From Microbacterium sp. Clip185 (lineage in GTDB: Bacteria > Actinomycetota > Actinomycetes > Actinomycetales > Microbacteriaceae): a DNA stretch of 64,000 nucleotides. The position numbers and the translations under genes are program-made. Positions 11,728 through 23,236 of this stretch are shown here, piece after piece; the stretch's first letter is position 1, and the number at the start of each line of letters is the position of its first letter. The stretch is from the NCBI RefSeq assembly GCF_028743715.1, contig NZ_CP117996.1, forward strand, positions 1,674,001 to 1,738,000, written 5' to 3'. The notes under the pieces were generated by a model. It searched no databases, was not told the DNA's origin, and was given only the letters and a program-made list of their open reading frames with translations.

Positions 11728-12609
11728 CTACTCTCGACCCAGGTCCCGATGTGTGACGCCGACGGCCACATCCGGCATCTCGGACAATCGTGCAGCGATC
11801 TCCCGCGCCATGACGACCGAACGGTGCTTACCGCCGGTGCAACCGATCGCGATGATCGAGTGCCGCTTGTTCTCCCGCTGGTACCCGGCGATGACGGGCG
11901 CGAGCGCCGCCGTGTAGGCGTCGAGGAACTCGCGCGCGCCGGGTTGCGAGAGGACGAAATCGCGGACCGCCTCATCCTCGCCGGTGAGCGGACGCAGCTC
12001 GTCCGTCCAATACGGATTAGGCAGAAAACGCATGTCGGCCACCAGATCCGCATCCACCGGGAGCCCGTACTTGAAGCCGAAGCTCATCACCGAGACGGTG
12101 TGCAGCGGGCTCCCCTCGGCGGAGAACAACTCGGCTACCCGAGTGGTGAGCTGGTGGATGTTGTACGAGGAGGTGTCGATGATGAGGTCGGCACTCTCGC
12201 GCAGCGGGGCCAGGCGCTGACGTTCCCGATGGATGCCGTCGACGATCGTGCCCGTGCTCTGCAGCGGATGCGGCCGCCGCACCGCCTCGAACCGCCGCAC
12301 CAGCACCTCGTCGCTGGCGTCGAGGAACACGATGCGCACGCGTCGATGGGCGCGGAGGGCTTCGGCGATCTCGGGCACGCGCCCGAACAGCTCTCGTCCA
12401 CGTACATCGACCACCACGGCCACGCGAGGGACGGCCCCGCCGGCCAGCTCGGAGAGCTCGAGCAGCGGACGCAGCATCTGGGGCGGCAGGTTGTCGACAA
12501 CGTACCAATCGAGGTCCTCGAGGGCGTTCGCGACGGTCGAGCGTCCCGCGCCCGACATGCCGGTGACGATCAGCACCTCGCCGGTGTTCGCCGTGTCCGG
12601 GTCCGTCAT
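11728..12609 (-). CDS. rapZ: RNase adapter RapZ-family nucleotide-binding protein
   Basis: P-loop protein of the RapZ/YvcJ family. In E. coli RapZ directs decay of GlmZ RNA; the actinobacterial role is not established. The 293 residues show a P-loop [10 protein letters not shown] near residue 16, with arginine in place of the usual lysine as is common in actinobacterial homologues, then [14 protein letters not shown] and the C-terminal [11 protein letters not shown] block. GGAGAG precedes the start. It lies 27 bases after uvrC in the uvrA-uvrC-rapZ-whiA run, a gene order shared by many Gram-positives. Confidence 0.94.
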   Translation of the reverse strand: MTDPDTANTGEVLIVTGMSGAGRSTVANALEDLDWYVVDNLPPQMLRPLLELSELAGGAVPRVAVVVDVRGRELFGRVPEIAEALRAHRRVRIVFLDASDEVLVRRFEAVRRPHPLQSTGTIVDGIHRERQRLAPLRESADLIIDTSSYNIHQLTTRVAELFSAEGSPLHTVSVMSFGFKYGLPVDADLVADMRFLPNPYWTDELRPLTGEDEAVRDFVLSQPGAREFLDAYTAALAPVIAGYQRENKRHSIIAIGCTGGKHRSVVMAREIAARLSEMPDVAVGVTHRDLGRE

Positions 12610-12636
12610 CCCTCTCTCCTGTCCGCCTCGCTCAGA

Positions 12637-14550
12637 CTATCGACTCGTCAGGTGCTCATGCACGGCCGTCGCCAGCTTCGGCCCGATGCCGGGAAGCTCG
12701 GCGATCTGTTCCACCGTCGCGCTTCGCAGCGCCGTGACCGAACCGAAGTGACGCAACAGCGCACGGATGCGTGCGGCGCCGAGGCCGGGAACCTCCTCCA
12801 GCACGCTGGAGATATCTCGGCGCCGACGTTTGCGTTGATGGGTGATCGCGAACCGGTGCGCCTCGTCGCGCAGGCGCTGAACCAGGTAGAGCGCCTCGGA
12901 GGTGCGGGGCAGGATCACCGGGTACTCCTCCCCCGGCAGCCAGATCTCCTCCAGGCGCTTGGCGATTCCGCACAGCGCGATCTCGGTGTGGCCCGACTCC
13001 TCCAGCGCCCGCGCGGCCGCTGCGACCTGGGGCTGGCCGCCGTCCACGATCAGCAGCTGGGGCGGGTAGGCGAACCGCGGCCGCTTGCGCACGGTCGCCA
13101 CCTCGTCGTCGGCGGCCGCCTGCTCGGGATCGATCGCCGCGGCGGCGACCTCGACGTCGTCCGCATCCTCGGGTCGGTCGAGGTGGGCGAGGCGACGGGT
13201 GAGCACCTGGTACAGCGAGTCCGTGTCGTCCGTCGTCTCCGCGACGGAGAAGGACCGGTACTGGTCCTTGCGCGGCAGACCGTCCTCGAAGACGACCATC
13301 GAGGCGACCACGTTCGTCCCGGCCAGATGCGACACGTCGAAGCACTCGATGCGCAGCGGTGCGGTCGCGAGCCCCAACGCCTCCTGGAGGTCGGTCAACG
13401 CCTGCGTCCGGGCGACGTAGTCGCTCGTACGACGGGTCTTGTGCAGCATCAGTGCCTGCTGCGCATTGAGGGTGGCCGTGCGCATGAGATCGGCTTTGCC
13501 GCCGCGCTGGGCGACCTGGATCGTGACATTCTTGCCGCGCTTGTCGCGCAACCACTGCTCGAGCTCGGTCACATCGTCCGGAAGGGCAGGCACGAGCACC
13601 TGCTTCGGGATGTCGGCGGCGGCCGCATCCCCGTACGTCCGCTGGAGGACCTGATCGACGAGCTCGGCGCCGGAGATGTCGATCTCCTTCTCGATCGTCG
13701 TCGCGCGCACACCGCGCACACGACCGCCGCGCACCACGAAGTGCTGCACCGCGGCGGCGAGCTCGTCTTCGGCGATTCCGAAGAGGTCCGCATCCGTGTC
13801 GTCGGAGAGGACGAGAGCGCTCTTGCCCAGGACGGCTTCGATCGCCTGCAGCTTGTCGCGGTATCCGGCCGCGGCCTCGTAATCCATGGCCGCGGCGGCC
13901 TCCCGCATCCGGGCGGTCAGGGCTCGCGCGAAGCGCTGATCGCCGCCGGCCATGAAGGCGATGAAGTCGTCGACGATGGCGCGGTGCTCCTCGATCGTGA
14001 CCTTCATCGAGCACGGACCGCCGCAACGGCCGATCTGTCCGGGGAAGCACGGTCGCCCCGTCGCCATCGCCTTCTTGTAGGAAGCGTCGGAGCAGGTGCG
14101 GATCGGGAAAACCTTGATCATCAGGTCGATGACGTCGTGCACGGCCCAGACCTTCGGATACGGCCCGAAGTACTTGGCGCCCTTGATCCGCCGGTTACGC
14201 GTGACGATGACCCGTGGGGCCTCGTCCGCCAAAGTGATCGCCATGTACGGGTAGGACTTGTCGTCCTTGTAGCGCACGTTGAAGGCCGGCGAGAACTCCT
14301 GGATCCACATGTACTCCAGCTGCAGCGCCTCCACGTCGCTGCCGACGACCGTCCACTCGACCGACGAAGCGGTCGTGACCATGCGGCGCGTGCGCTCGTG
14401 CAGGGTGTGCAGCGGAGCGAAGTAGTTCGAGAGCCGTGCGCGCAGGTTCTTCGCCTTGCCGACGTAGAGGATGCGACCCTCGGCGTCACGGAAGCGATAG
14501 ACCCCCGGGCTCGTGGGGATCTCCCCCTGCTTGGGTCGATAGGGCAGCAC
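12637..14550 (-). CDS. uvrC: Excinuclease ABC subunit C
   Basis: Makes both incisions around a lesion in nucleotide excision repair once UvrB is loaded. Its 637 residues carry an N-terminal GIY-YIG nuclease ([21 protein letters not shown] start block), a UVR motif near residue 210 that contacts UvrB, a central RNase H-like nuclease ([12 protein letters not shown]) and two C-terminal helix-hairpin-helix motifs ([13 protein letters not shown] and [12 protein letters not shown]). The GTG start lies two bases after the uvrA stop, so uvrA and uvrC are co-transcribed. Confidence 0.97.
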   Translation of the reverse strand: MLPYRPKQGEIPTSPGVYRFRDAEGRILYVGKAKNLRARLSNYFAPLHTLHERTRRMVTTASSVEWTVVGSDVEALQLEYMWIQEFSPAFNVRYKDDKSYPYMAITLADEAPRVIVTRNRRIKGAKYFGPYPKVWAVHDVIDLMIKVFPIRTCSDASYKKAMATGRPCFPGQIGRCGGPCSMKVTIEEHRAIVDDFIAFMAGGDQRFARALTARMREAAAAMDYEAAAGYRDKLQAIEAVLGKSALVLSDDTDADLFGIAEDELAAAVQHFVVRGGRVRGVRATTIEKEIDISGAELVDQVLQRTYGDAAAADIPKQVLVPALPDDVTELEQWLRDKRGKNVTIQVAQRGGKADLMRTATLNAQQALMLHKTRRTSDYVARTQALTDLQEALGLATAPLRIECFDVSHLAGTNVVASMVVFEDGLPRKDQYRSFSVAETTDDTDSLYQVLTRRLAHLDRPEDADDVEVAAAAIDPEQAAADDEVATVRKRPRFAYPPQLLIVDGGQPQVAAAARALEESGHTEIALCGIAKRLEEIWLPGEEYPVILPRTSEALYLVQRLRDEAHRFAITHQRKRRRRDISSVLEEVPGLGAARIRALLRHFGSVTALRSATVEQIAELPGIGPKLATAVHEHLTSR

Positions 14551-14552
14551 GT

Positions 14553-17453
<2,901 letters not shown>

Positions 17454-17456
17454 GCA

Positions 17457-17462
17457 AGTCTA
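17457..17462 (-). promoter_or_regulatory. Predicted -10 box of uvrA (leaderless)
   Basis: TAGACT on the - strand, three bases before GTG 17453 and six before GTG 17450. The second spacing matches the leaderless pattern seen at many other starts in this window. Confidence 0.5.
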
Positions 17463-17524
17463 GGCAGGGCCACGGACACGGGCTCCGAGCTTCGCCGACA
17501 GCGCACGATCGTGTACGCGCGCGC

Positions 17525-17959
17525 TCAGAGCTCCGGCCGCCGGCCGGCGAAGGGCGCGAGCCCGTCGCGCAACGCCGCGATCTGAGAGGCGTCCATGCCC
17601 ACGCGGTCCATGATCTGCTGCGGAACGCGAAGCGCCTCCTCGCGGAGTCGATGGCCTGCATCGGTGAGGCCGATCTCCAGCACGCGCTCATCGTCGGCGC
17701 GCCGAGCGCGCGTGACCCTCCCCTGCGCCTCGAGACGCTTCAGCAGCGGCGACAGGGTGGCCGGCTCCATCGCCAACTCTTCGGCCAGCTCCCCCAGGGT
17801 CCGCGGCGATCGTTCCCACAGGGCGAGCAGCACGAGGTACTGCGGATGCGTGAGACCGAGCGGTTCGAGCACGGGCCGGTAGACGGCGACGACATTCCGG
17901 GCGGCGGTCACCAGGGCGAAACAGAGCTGGTTCTCGAGCCGGAGCAGATCGTCGGTCAT
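17525..17959 (-). CDS. MarR family transcriptional regulator
   Basis: A 144-residue winged-helix repressor of the MarR family. The helix-turn-helix spans roughly residues 45-70 (SPRTLGELAEELAMEPATLSPLLKRLEAQG), and the wing RARRADDERVLEIGLTDAG follows. There is no cysteine, so a thiol-switch mechanism like OhrR is unlikely. It is transcribed divergently from a small cysteine-rich protein at 17997. The 37-base gap holds a TTAGT-AC-ACTAA dyad that overlaps the promoter elements of both genes, so it probably represses itself and its neighbour. Its ligand is unknown. Confidence 0.9.
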   Translation of the reverse strand: MTDDLLRLENQLCFALVTAARNVVAVYRPVLEPLGLTHPQYLVLLALWERSPRTLGELAEELAMEPATLSPLLKRLEAQGRVTRARRADDERVLEIGLTDAGHRLREEALRVPQQIMDRVGMDASQIAALRDGLAPFAGRRPEL

Positions 17960-17965
17960 CGCACC

Positions 17966-17992
17966 ATCCTACAGATTAGTTAGTACACTAAT
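17966..17992. promoter_or_regulatory. Shared MarR operator with two divergent -10 boxes
   Basis: TTAGT-AC-ACTAA at 17980-17991 is a perfect 5+5 dyad with two central bases; a second TTAGT directly precedes it at 17976-17980. On the - strand TAGGAT (17966-17971) is six bases before the marR ATG. On the + strand TACACT (17984-17989) is seven bases before ATG 17997 and lies inside the dyad. The layout is that expected of an autoregulated MarR-target pair with leaderless transcripts. Confidence 0.7.
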
Positions 17993-17996
17993 GGTT

Positions 17997-18230
17997 ATGG
18001 CACACAAGAATCCGCGGCCGCCCCTGCGACAGCGCGTACGCGAGGCAGGCGGCTGGTACGCCTGGATCAACCGCAGCCTGATCCGGGCAGCGGGTCCGGC
18101 ATCCGTGGGTCCCTACGAGAGCGCACCGGAGCCCGTACGCACCGAACGCCCGTGCCCGTTGTGCGGCGCTCCGATGTCATCGCACACATTCGACCGATCC
18201 GGCCCGAAGCCGATCATGCACTGCCCCTGA
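17997..18230 (+). CDS. Small cysteine-rich (possible zinc-ribbon) protein, unknown function
   Basis: A 77-residue basic protein that I do not recognise. Its C-terminal 25 residues have a CPLC knuckle followed by a histidine and a final HC pair (CPLCGAPMSSHTFD ... MHCP), which could hold one zinc ion. The N-terminal half is arginine-rich (RPPLRQRVREAGGWYAW) and might bind nucleic acid or another protein. ATG 17997 is preferred to ATG 17991 because TACACT sits seven bases before it, so the mRNA is probably leaderless. It is divergent from marR and likely controlled by it. It converges with the regulator gene ending at 18237. Confidence 0.75.
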   Translation: MAHKNPRPPLRQRVREAGGWYAWINRSLIRAAGPASVGPYESAPEPVRTERPCPLCGAPMSSHTFDRSGPKPIMHCP

Positions 18231-18236
18231 CGCGGA

Positions 18237-19373
18237 TCAGAGCGGAACGGCGATGCGGAATCCGCGCTTGACCACGGTCGCCACGATGCGGGCATCCGGC
18301 AGCGACTGACGCAAGCGGCTGATCGCCACGTCCACCGCATGCGCATCCAGCGGATCCGGAGCGATGTCGGACAGCTCCTCGCGCGATACGGTGGCCCCGT
18401 CCGCCAGCATGAGCGCCCGGAAGAGAGAGCGCGACACCGGACTCAAGGCGGCCCGCTGGCCGGCCACACTCACCATCCGGCCGCGCAATTCCACCGGACC
18501 GACCTCTGTCTCGGCGCGCAGCACGCCCTCCGACTCGAGGTGTTCGCACACCAGACGGATCAGCGCCCCCATCCGGAAGCGTTCCGGAACGATCGGGAGG
18601 ATCCCGGACTCGACGAGCGGCGCCGCGGTCACCGGTCCGACGGCCGCCGCCGTCACGTCGCTGCGGAAGGCGGCCTCCACATCGGCTCGCCGCCCACCCG
18701 CATCGGCCGCCGCCAGGAGCGCCTCCACCGCGGGCGCGCTCGTGAAGGTCACCGCATCGAGGCCGCCCGAGCAGATCGCGTCGATGAGGCGCGTGACCTT
18801 GGCCTGATCCTCGTGCGCGGTCCAGCGATACGGCGCGACCGCCAACACGCGTGCTCCGGCCGCATCCAGGCGTGCGAGCTGCGCGGGATCGGTGTAACCG
18901 TGCAGCTGGACGGCGATCGTCGCTCCTCGCACATCGTGGCGCAGGACGAGATCGACGAGCGACGCGGTGGTCTCGCGCTCGCTCATGCCCTCGTCGTCGA
19001 GCCCGATGGCACGAACGGCTCCGCGCGCCTTCGGTCCGCGGACCAGGATGCGGGCGTTCTCGAGCACGTCGACGAGGTCCTCCCCCAGCCCTGCCGCATC
19101 CGCCGCCTCGGTCCAGCGGCGCATGCCGTACGAGGTGGTCGCCAGCAGATAGTCGGGGCGGCCCGCGATCACGGCCCGCGTCTCTTCGACCACCTCTGCA
19201 TCGTCGGATGCTGTCGCCATCCGGATCGTGGGCGCGTGCAGCACCTCCGCCCCGCGCCGCTCCAACGCCGCTATCAGATCCTCCGAGCGGCGGTCCGAGG
19301 TCACGCCGACACGGAAGCCGAGAAGTTGATCCGGCCGGAATCCGACGGCGGCGGATGCGTCGACGGAGTCCAT
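18237..19373 (-). CDS. nnaR: NnaR-type regulator: uroporphyrinogen-III synthase-like domain plus winged helix
   Basis: The 378-residue protein joins a HemD-like domain (about 15-275; VGVTSDRRSEDLIAALERRG, TFTSAPAVEALL) to an OmpR-type winged helix (about 295-378; LSPVSRSLFRALMLADGATVSREEL, HAVDVAISRLRQSL). This architecture is that of NnaR, described in Streptomyces and mycobacteria as a co-activator of nitrate/nitrite assimilation acting with GlnR. The location, directly after nirB and cobA, supports that role over simple haem synthesis. It may still make or sense tetrapyrrole. The ATG at 19373 has GGAGGG upstream and lies 20 bases after the cobA stop. The symbol is given by architecture and context. 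Confidence 0.8.
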   Translation of the reverse strand: MDSVDASAAVGFRPDQLLGFRVGVTSDRRSEDLIAALERRGAEVLHAPTIRMATASDDAEVVEETRAVIAGRPDYLLATTSYGMRRWTEAADAAGLGEDLVDVLENARILVRGPKARGAVRAIGLDDEGMSERETTASLVDLVLRHDVRGATIAVQLHGYTDPAQLARLDAAGARVLAVAPYRWTAHEDQAKVTRLIDAICSGGLDAVTFTSAPAVEALLAAADAGGRRADVEAAFRSDVTAAAVGPVTAAPLVESGILPIVPERFRMGALIRLVCEHLESEGVLRAETEVGPVELRGRMVSVAGQRAALSPVSRSLFRALMLADGATVSREELSDIAPDPLDAHAVDVAISRLRQSLPDARIVATVVKRGFRIAVPL

Positions 19374-19393
19374 CCGTTCCCTCCTTGCGTGGG

Positions 19394-20476
19394 TCAGTGC
19401 GCGGGGGCGTCGAGTGCGTCCAGCATCGCGTGAGGCGTCCACCCATTGTGCACGGCGGCCGCTGCCGGTTCGAACCCCGCGTCGCCGAGGGCGGTCACGA
19501 CCTCCCCGACGACGATGACCGCGGGCGAGGCCGGCTTCACCGTGCCGAGGATCGGCACGATCTCGCCCACCGTCGAGATCGTCGCACGCTGCTCGGCGCT
19601 GAACGCCTTCTCCAGGATGGCGAGCGGCATGTCGGCGCGCATCCCGTGGCGCCGAAGTCCGGCGACCAGGTGGGGCAGGGTTCCGACGCCCATGAGCACC
19701 ACCAGAGTCCCGTTCAGGCCCGCCAGGTGGGCGAGCTGGGCCTCGGCGAAAGGGGCATGCCCGGAGACGACGGTGAACGCACGCGCGACCTCGCGATGAG
19801 TGACGGGGATCCCCGCCGCCGCGGGCACGGAGATCGCGCTCGTCACACCGGGCACGACCGTCACCGGCACACCCGCATCCCGGCACGCGCGCAGCTCCTC
19901 ACCGCCGCGCCCGAACACGAACGGGTCTCCCCCTTTCAGGCGGACGACCCGCATGCCCTTCGCCGCGTGAGCGACGATCAGGTCGTTGATCTCCTCCTGC
20001 GGCACGGCGTGGTGCCCGGGGGTCTTGCCCACGTCGACGATCATCGCTCCCGGCGCGTACTCCGCGATGACATGCGCGGGGCCCAGACGGTCGTGCAGCA
20101 CCACATCCGCATCCGCCAGCGCGCGCAGGCCCGCCACGGTCATGAGCTCTGCATCGCCCGGTCCCCCGCCGACGAGCCAGACGTGGCCTCGACCGGCGGG
20201 CGGCAGCGGGTCGTCCTCGAGAAGCTGGATGCGGTGTCGCCTCGCCAGCGACGCGACCCGTGCGTGTTGCTCCGGCGCGCCCTCCATCCACGAGATGAGC
20301 TCGGGGACACCGTCCCCGTCCAGGAGCGCGGCGTGCAGCCGCGCCTCGACGTCCTGCGGCTCGCAACGGGAGACGCGCGCACCGGCCGCCGCGTACCGTG
20401 CGACGGCGCGGCGCGCTGCCAGCTCCCCGCCGACGACCAGGATCTCGCGGTCGCTCACGTCCAGACGTGTGTGCAT
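19394..20476 (-). CDS. cobA: Uroporphyrinogen-III C-methyltransferase with a reduced CysG-like N-terminus
   Basis: Methylates uroporphyrinogen III at C2 and C7 to make precorrin-2, the precursor of siroheme for NirB. Of 360 residues the last 260 form the SUMT domain: [61 protein letters not shown]. The first 95 residues ([13 protein letters not shown], then [20 protein letters not shown]) look like a shortened Rossmann domain of the siroheme synthase/Met8 type, so precorrin-2 dehydrogenase activity is possible but unproven. ATG 20476 lies two bases after the nirB stop. It serves the nitrite reductase encoded immediately upstream. Confidence 0.9.
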   Translation of the reverse strand: MHTRLDVSDREILVVGGELAARRAVARYAAAGARVSRCEPQDVEARLHAALLDGDGVPELISWMEGAPEQHARVASLARRHRIQLLEDDPLPPAGRGHVWLVGGGPGDAELMTVAGLRALADADVVLHDRLGPAHVIAEYAPGAMIVDVGKTPGHHAVPQEEINDLIVAHAAKGMRVVRLKGGDPFVFGRGGEELRACRDAGVPVTVVPGVTSAISVPAAAGIPVTHREVARAFTVVSGHAPFAEAQLAHLAGLNGTLVVLMGVGTLPHLVAGLRRHGMRADMPLAILEKAFSAEQRATISTVGEIVPILGTVKPASPAVIVVGEVVTALGDAGFEPAAAAVHNGWTPHAMLDALDAPAH

Positions 20477-20478
20477 GA

Positions 20479-23043
20479 TCACGATGTCACCTGCTCTCTC
20501 ACCGGCAGGACGGGTCCTGCGATCATCACCCGTTCGTGCGGGAAGGCGGGCCGCTCCTGGTCGCGCTCGCGAACCTTCCGGATGGCGGGGTCCGCGGTCG
20601 TCGGCGCGTTCACGAAGGACCGGAACCGGCGCAGACGCTCCGGGTCCGCCAGCGTCTCCCGCCACTCGTCGCGGTAGGTGCCCACGTGCCGGGCCATGGC
20701 CTGCTCGAGCTCGTCGGCGATGCCGAGCGAATCTTCGACGACGACCTCGCGCACGTGATCGAGCCCACCGGGCAGTTCCTCCTGCCACCGCGCCGTGCGC
20801 TGCAGACGCTCGGCCGTGCGGACGTAGTACATGATGTAGCGGTCGATGTAGCGCACGAGCGTCTCGTCGTCGAGGTCACCCGCCAGCAGTTCGGCGTGAA
20901 CGGGCTGATACCCGCCGTTCCCGCCGACGTAGAGGTTCCACCCGTTGTCGGTTGCGATGACGCCGATGTCCTTCCCGCGCGCCTCGGCACACTCCCGCGC
21001 GCATCCGGAGACGCCCAGCTTGAACTTGTGCGGAGAACGCAGTCCCCGGTAGCGCTCTTCGAGGTACACCGCCATGCCGACGGAGTCCTGCACGCCGTAC
21101 CGGCACCACGTCGAGCCGACGCACGACTTCACGGTGCGCAGCGACTTGCCGTACGCCTGCCCCGATTCCATCCCGGCATCCACGAGGATCCGCCAGATCT
21201 CCGGCAGCTGCTCCAGTCGCGCACCGAACATGTCGATGCGCTGTCCGCCCGTGATCTTCGTGTACAGACCGAACTGCTCGGCCACCTCTGCGATGACCTT
21301 GAGCTTCTGGGGCGTGATCTCACCGCCGGGGATGCGCGGCACGACCGAGTAGGTGCCGTCGCGCTGCATGTTCGCCAGGGCACGGTCGTTCGTGTCCTGC
21401 AGCGGTCCCTGCCCGCCGTCGAGGATGTAGGCGTTCGTCTGGGTGGCGAGGACGGAGGCGACCACCGGCTTGCAGATGTCGCAGCCGAGTCCTGTTCCGA
21501 ACCTCTCGTAGATCGCGGCCGCGCTGGTCAGCCCCAGCACCCGCACGGACTCGAAGAGTTCCGCGCGGCTCAGTGAGAAGTGCTCGCACAGCGCGCGGGA
21601 GACCTCGACCCCGGCCGCTTCGAGCTCGGTCTCCAAGATCTTCTTCACCAGCGGAACGCACGAACCGCACTGCGTCCCGGCGCGGGTACACGCCTTCAGC
21701 TCGCCGAGATCCACGCAGCCGTCCTGCACCGCGTGGCGCACCGCGCCGACCGAGACGTTGTTGCACGAGCAGAGCTGCGCGTCGTCCGGCAGGCTCGTGC
21801 CGACCGGGGCGACCTGGCCCAGACCGGAGAGGAAGCCGCTCGGCTCAGCACCCAGCTCACGGCCGAGGAGGGGCCGCAGCGTCGAGTACGGGCTCGCGTC
21901 CCCCACGAAGATGCCGCCGAGAAGAGTCTTACCGTCGTCGGCGACGACCACCTTCTGGTAGAGCCCGCGTGCCGGGTCGGCATAGACCACGCTGAGCGCG
22001 CCGTCGGACTCGCCCCTCGCATCGCCGAAGCTCGCGACATCCACCCCGGCGAGCTTGAGCTTGGTCGCGTCGTCCGCGCCCGGAAAACGCGCGTCTCCGC
22101 CGAGGATGCGGTCGGCAACGACATCCGCCATCGCGTTGGCGGGCGCCACCAGGCCGACGCAGGACCCGCCGTGCACGGCCGCAACCTCTCCGACCGCCCA
22201 GATGTGGGGGTCACTCGTCGCGCAGGTGTCGTCGACGTGCACGCCGCCGCGTTCGCCGAGCCGAAGGCCGCCCCGGCGTGCGAGCTCGTCGCGCGCACGG
22301 ATGCCGATGGAGAAGACCACGATGTCGGCGCTGACGGCAGTGCCGTCGGTGAGTTCGACGCCCAGGACACGACCGGACGGACCCGCGAGGAGGCGGGTCG
22401 GACGCCGGCCCAGGTGCAACGCGATCTGCGCCTGCCGGATGAGCCGCCCCAGCGCCTCACCGGCGCCTTCGTCGAGTTGCGCCGACATGAGCCACGCACC
22501 GGAATGAACGACGGCGGCGCGAGCACCGAGTCGGGCAGCACCGCCCGCGGCCTCCAGGCCCAACAGCCCACCTCCGACCACGACCACATTCGCCGGACGA
22601 CCGTGCTGAGCGGGGAACGCGGTGATCTCGTCCACGAGGCCCGCGACGTCGTCCAGTGTCCGGTACACACGCGCCAGATGCGCGTTCTCGATGTCAGGGA
22701 CGGCCGCATCCGAGCCCGTTGCGAGCACGAGCTCGTCGTACTCCATGACGCCGGATGGGCTGGACACCGTCCGGGATGCGACATCGATCGCCTCCACGCG
22801 CTCCCCCAGGCGAAGCTCGACCTCCTCCCTTTCCCACACCCGCGGAGCAAGGGTCAGGTCGGCGCTCACGTCGTCGATCCGCCGACTGAGTGCCACGCGG
22901 TCATACGGCGTGTGCGCCTCTTCCGCGAAGACCGTCACGCGGATGTCGACCCCCGACGCGGCCGCCCCGTCGAGGAGATTCGTGGTCACGCGATGCGCGG
23001 CGGGCCCGCCGCCGACCACGACGATGCGGCGTGTCTTGCTCAT
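20479..23043 (-). CDS. nirB: Assimilatory nitrite reductase [NAD(P)H], large subunit
   Basis: Reduces nitrite to ammonium with six electrons from NAD(P)H. Domains in the 854 residues: FAD/NAD(P)-binding reductase (1-~300; VVVGGGPAAHRV, then VVVVGGGLLGLEAAGG), a BFD-like [2Fe-2S] domain (CSCNNVSVGAVRHAV ... CTRAGTQCGSC), a ferredoxin-like half-domain, and the siroheme/[4Fe-4S] domain with CVGSTWCRYG and GVSGCARECAEA providing four cysteines. ATG 23043 follows GGGAG and restores the Rossmann N-terminus; a longer reading from 23478 has no homology. It heads nirB-cobA-nnaR. The small subunit is encoded divergently. Confidence 0.96.
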   Translation of the reverse strand: MSKTRRIVVVGGGPAAHRVTTNLLDGAAASGVDIRVTVFAEEAHTPYDRVALSRRIDDVSADLTLAPRVWEREEVELRLGERVEAIDVASRTVSSPSGVMEYDELVLATGSDAAVPDIENAHLARVYRTLDDVAGLVDEITAFPAQHGRPANVVVVGGGLLGLEAAGGAARLGARAAVVHSGAWLMSAQLDEGAGEALGRLIRQAQIALHLGRRPTRLLAGPSGRVLGVELTDGTAVSADIVVFSIGIRARDELARRGGLRLGERGGVHVDDTCATSDPHIWAVGEVAAVHGGSCVGLVAPANAMADVVADRILGGDARFPGADDATKLKLAGVDVASFGDARGESDGALSVVYADPARGLYQKVVVADDGKTLLGGIFVGDASPYSTLRPLLGRELGAEPSGFLSGLGQVAPVGTSLPDDAQLCSCNNVSVGAVRHAVQDGCVDLGELKACTRAGTQCGSCVPLVKKILETELEAAGVEVSRALCEHFSLSRAELFESVRVLGLTSAAAIYERFGTGLGCDICKPVVASVLATQTNAYILDGGQGPLQDTNDRALANMQRDGTYSVVPRIPGGEITPQKLKVIAEVAEQFGLYTKITGGQRIDMFGARLEQLPEIWRILVDAGMESGQAYGKSLRTVKSCVGSTWCRYGVQDSVGMAVYLEERYRGLRSPHKFKLGVSGCARECAEARGKDIGVIATDNGWNLYVGGNGGYQPVHAELLAGDLDDETLVRYIDRYIMYYVRTAERLQRTARWQEELPGGLDHVREVVVEDSLGIADELEQAMARHVGTYRDEWRETLADPERLRRFRSFVNAPTTADPAIRKVRERDQERPAFPHERVMIAGPVLPVREQVTS

Positions 23044-23083
23044 CGAACGCTCCCGGATGTCGATCCCTGATCTGGAAGCGCCC

Positions 23084-23089
23084 ACGCTA
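23084..23089 (-). promoter_or_regulatory. Possible -10 box of nirB
   Basis: TAGCGT on the - strand. A start about seven bases on would leave a leader of roughly 33 bases with GGGAG before the nirB ATG. Confidence 0.4.
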
Positions 23090-23121
23090 CGCAGCACCGG
23101 TTCCGCGCCTGTTGCCCCTGC

Positions 23122-23213
23122 GTAACACCGTGTGACGCGGTTCTCACAGCACCGGAAGCGGGTGGTGAGAGAGACGTTACGGCGCGGACACCATCGCACG
23201 TCGACGGCGAAAC
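23122..23213. promoter_or_regulatory. Candidate nitrogen-control region: near-palindrome and GlnR-like box
   Basis: Two signals in the nirB/nirD-cbiX gap. (1) GTAACAC-C-GTGTGAC at 23122-23136 is a dyad with one mismatch. (2) GTTAC (23176), GACAC (23187) and GAAAC (23209) lie at exact 11- and 22-base steps, as in the actinobacterial GlnR arrangement of GTnAC and GAAAC elements separated by six bases. The second GTnAC element (23198) is degenerate. The box centre is about 42 bases before the predicted transcription start at 23237, a usual activator position. Confidence 0.45.
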
Positions 23214-23223
23214 ATGGGCTGCC

Positions 23224-23229
23224 TAGCCT
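23224..23229 (+). promoter_or_regulatory. Predicted -10 box of nirD-cbiX (leaderless)
   Basis: TAGCCT seven bases before ATG 23237, with no ribosome binding site between. Predicts a leaderless mRNA starting at the A of the ATG. Confidence 0.6.
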
Positions 23230-23236
23230 CCTGCTC

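Noticed and set aside
22981..23043. A longer NirB reading from 23478 with about 145 extra residues
   Set aside because: The extension covers the divergent promoter region and nirD-cbiX coding sequence, has no homology, and ATG 23043 with GGGAG gives the normal Rossmann start.
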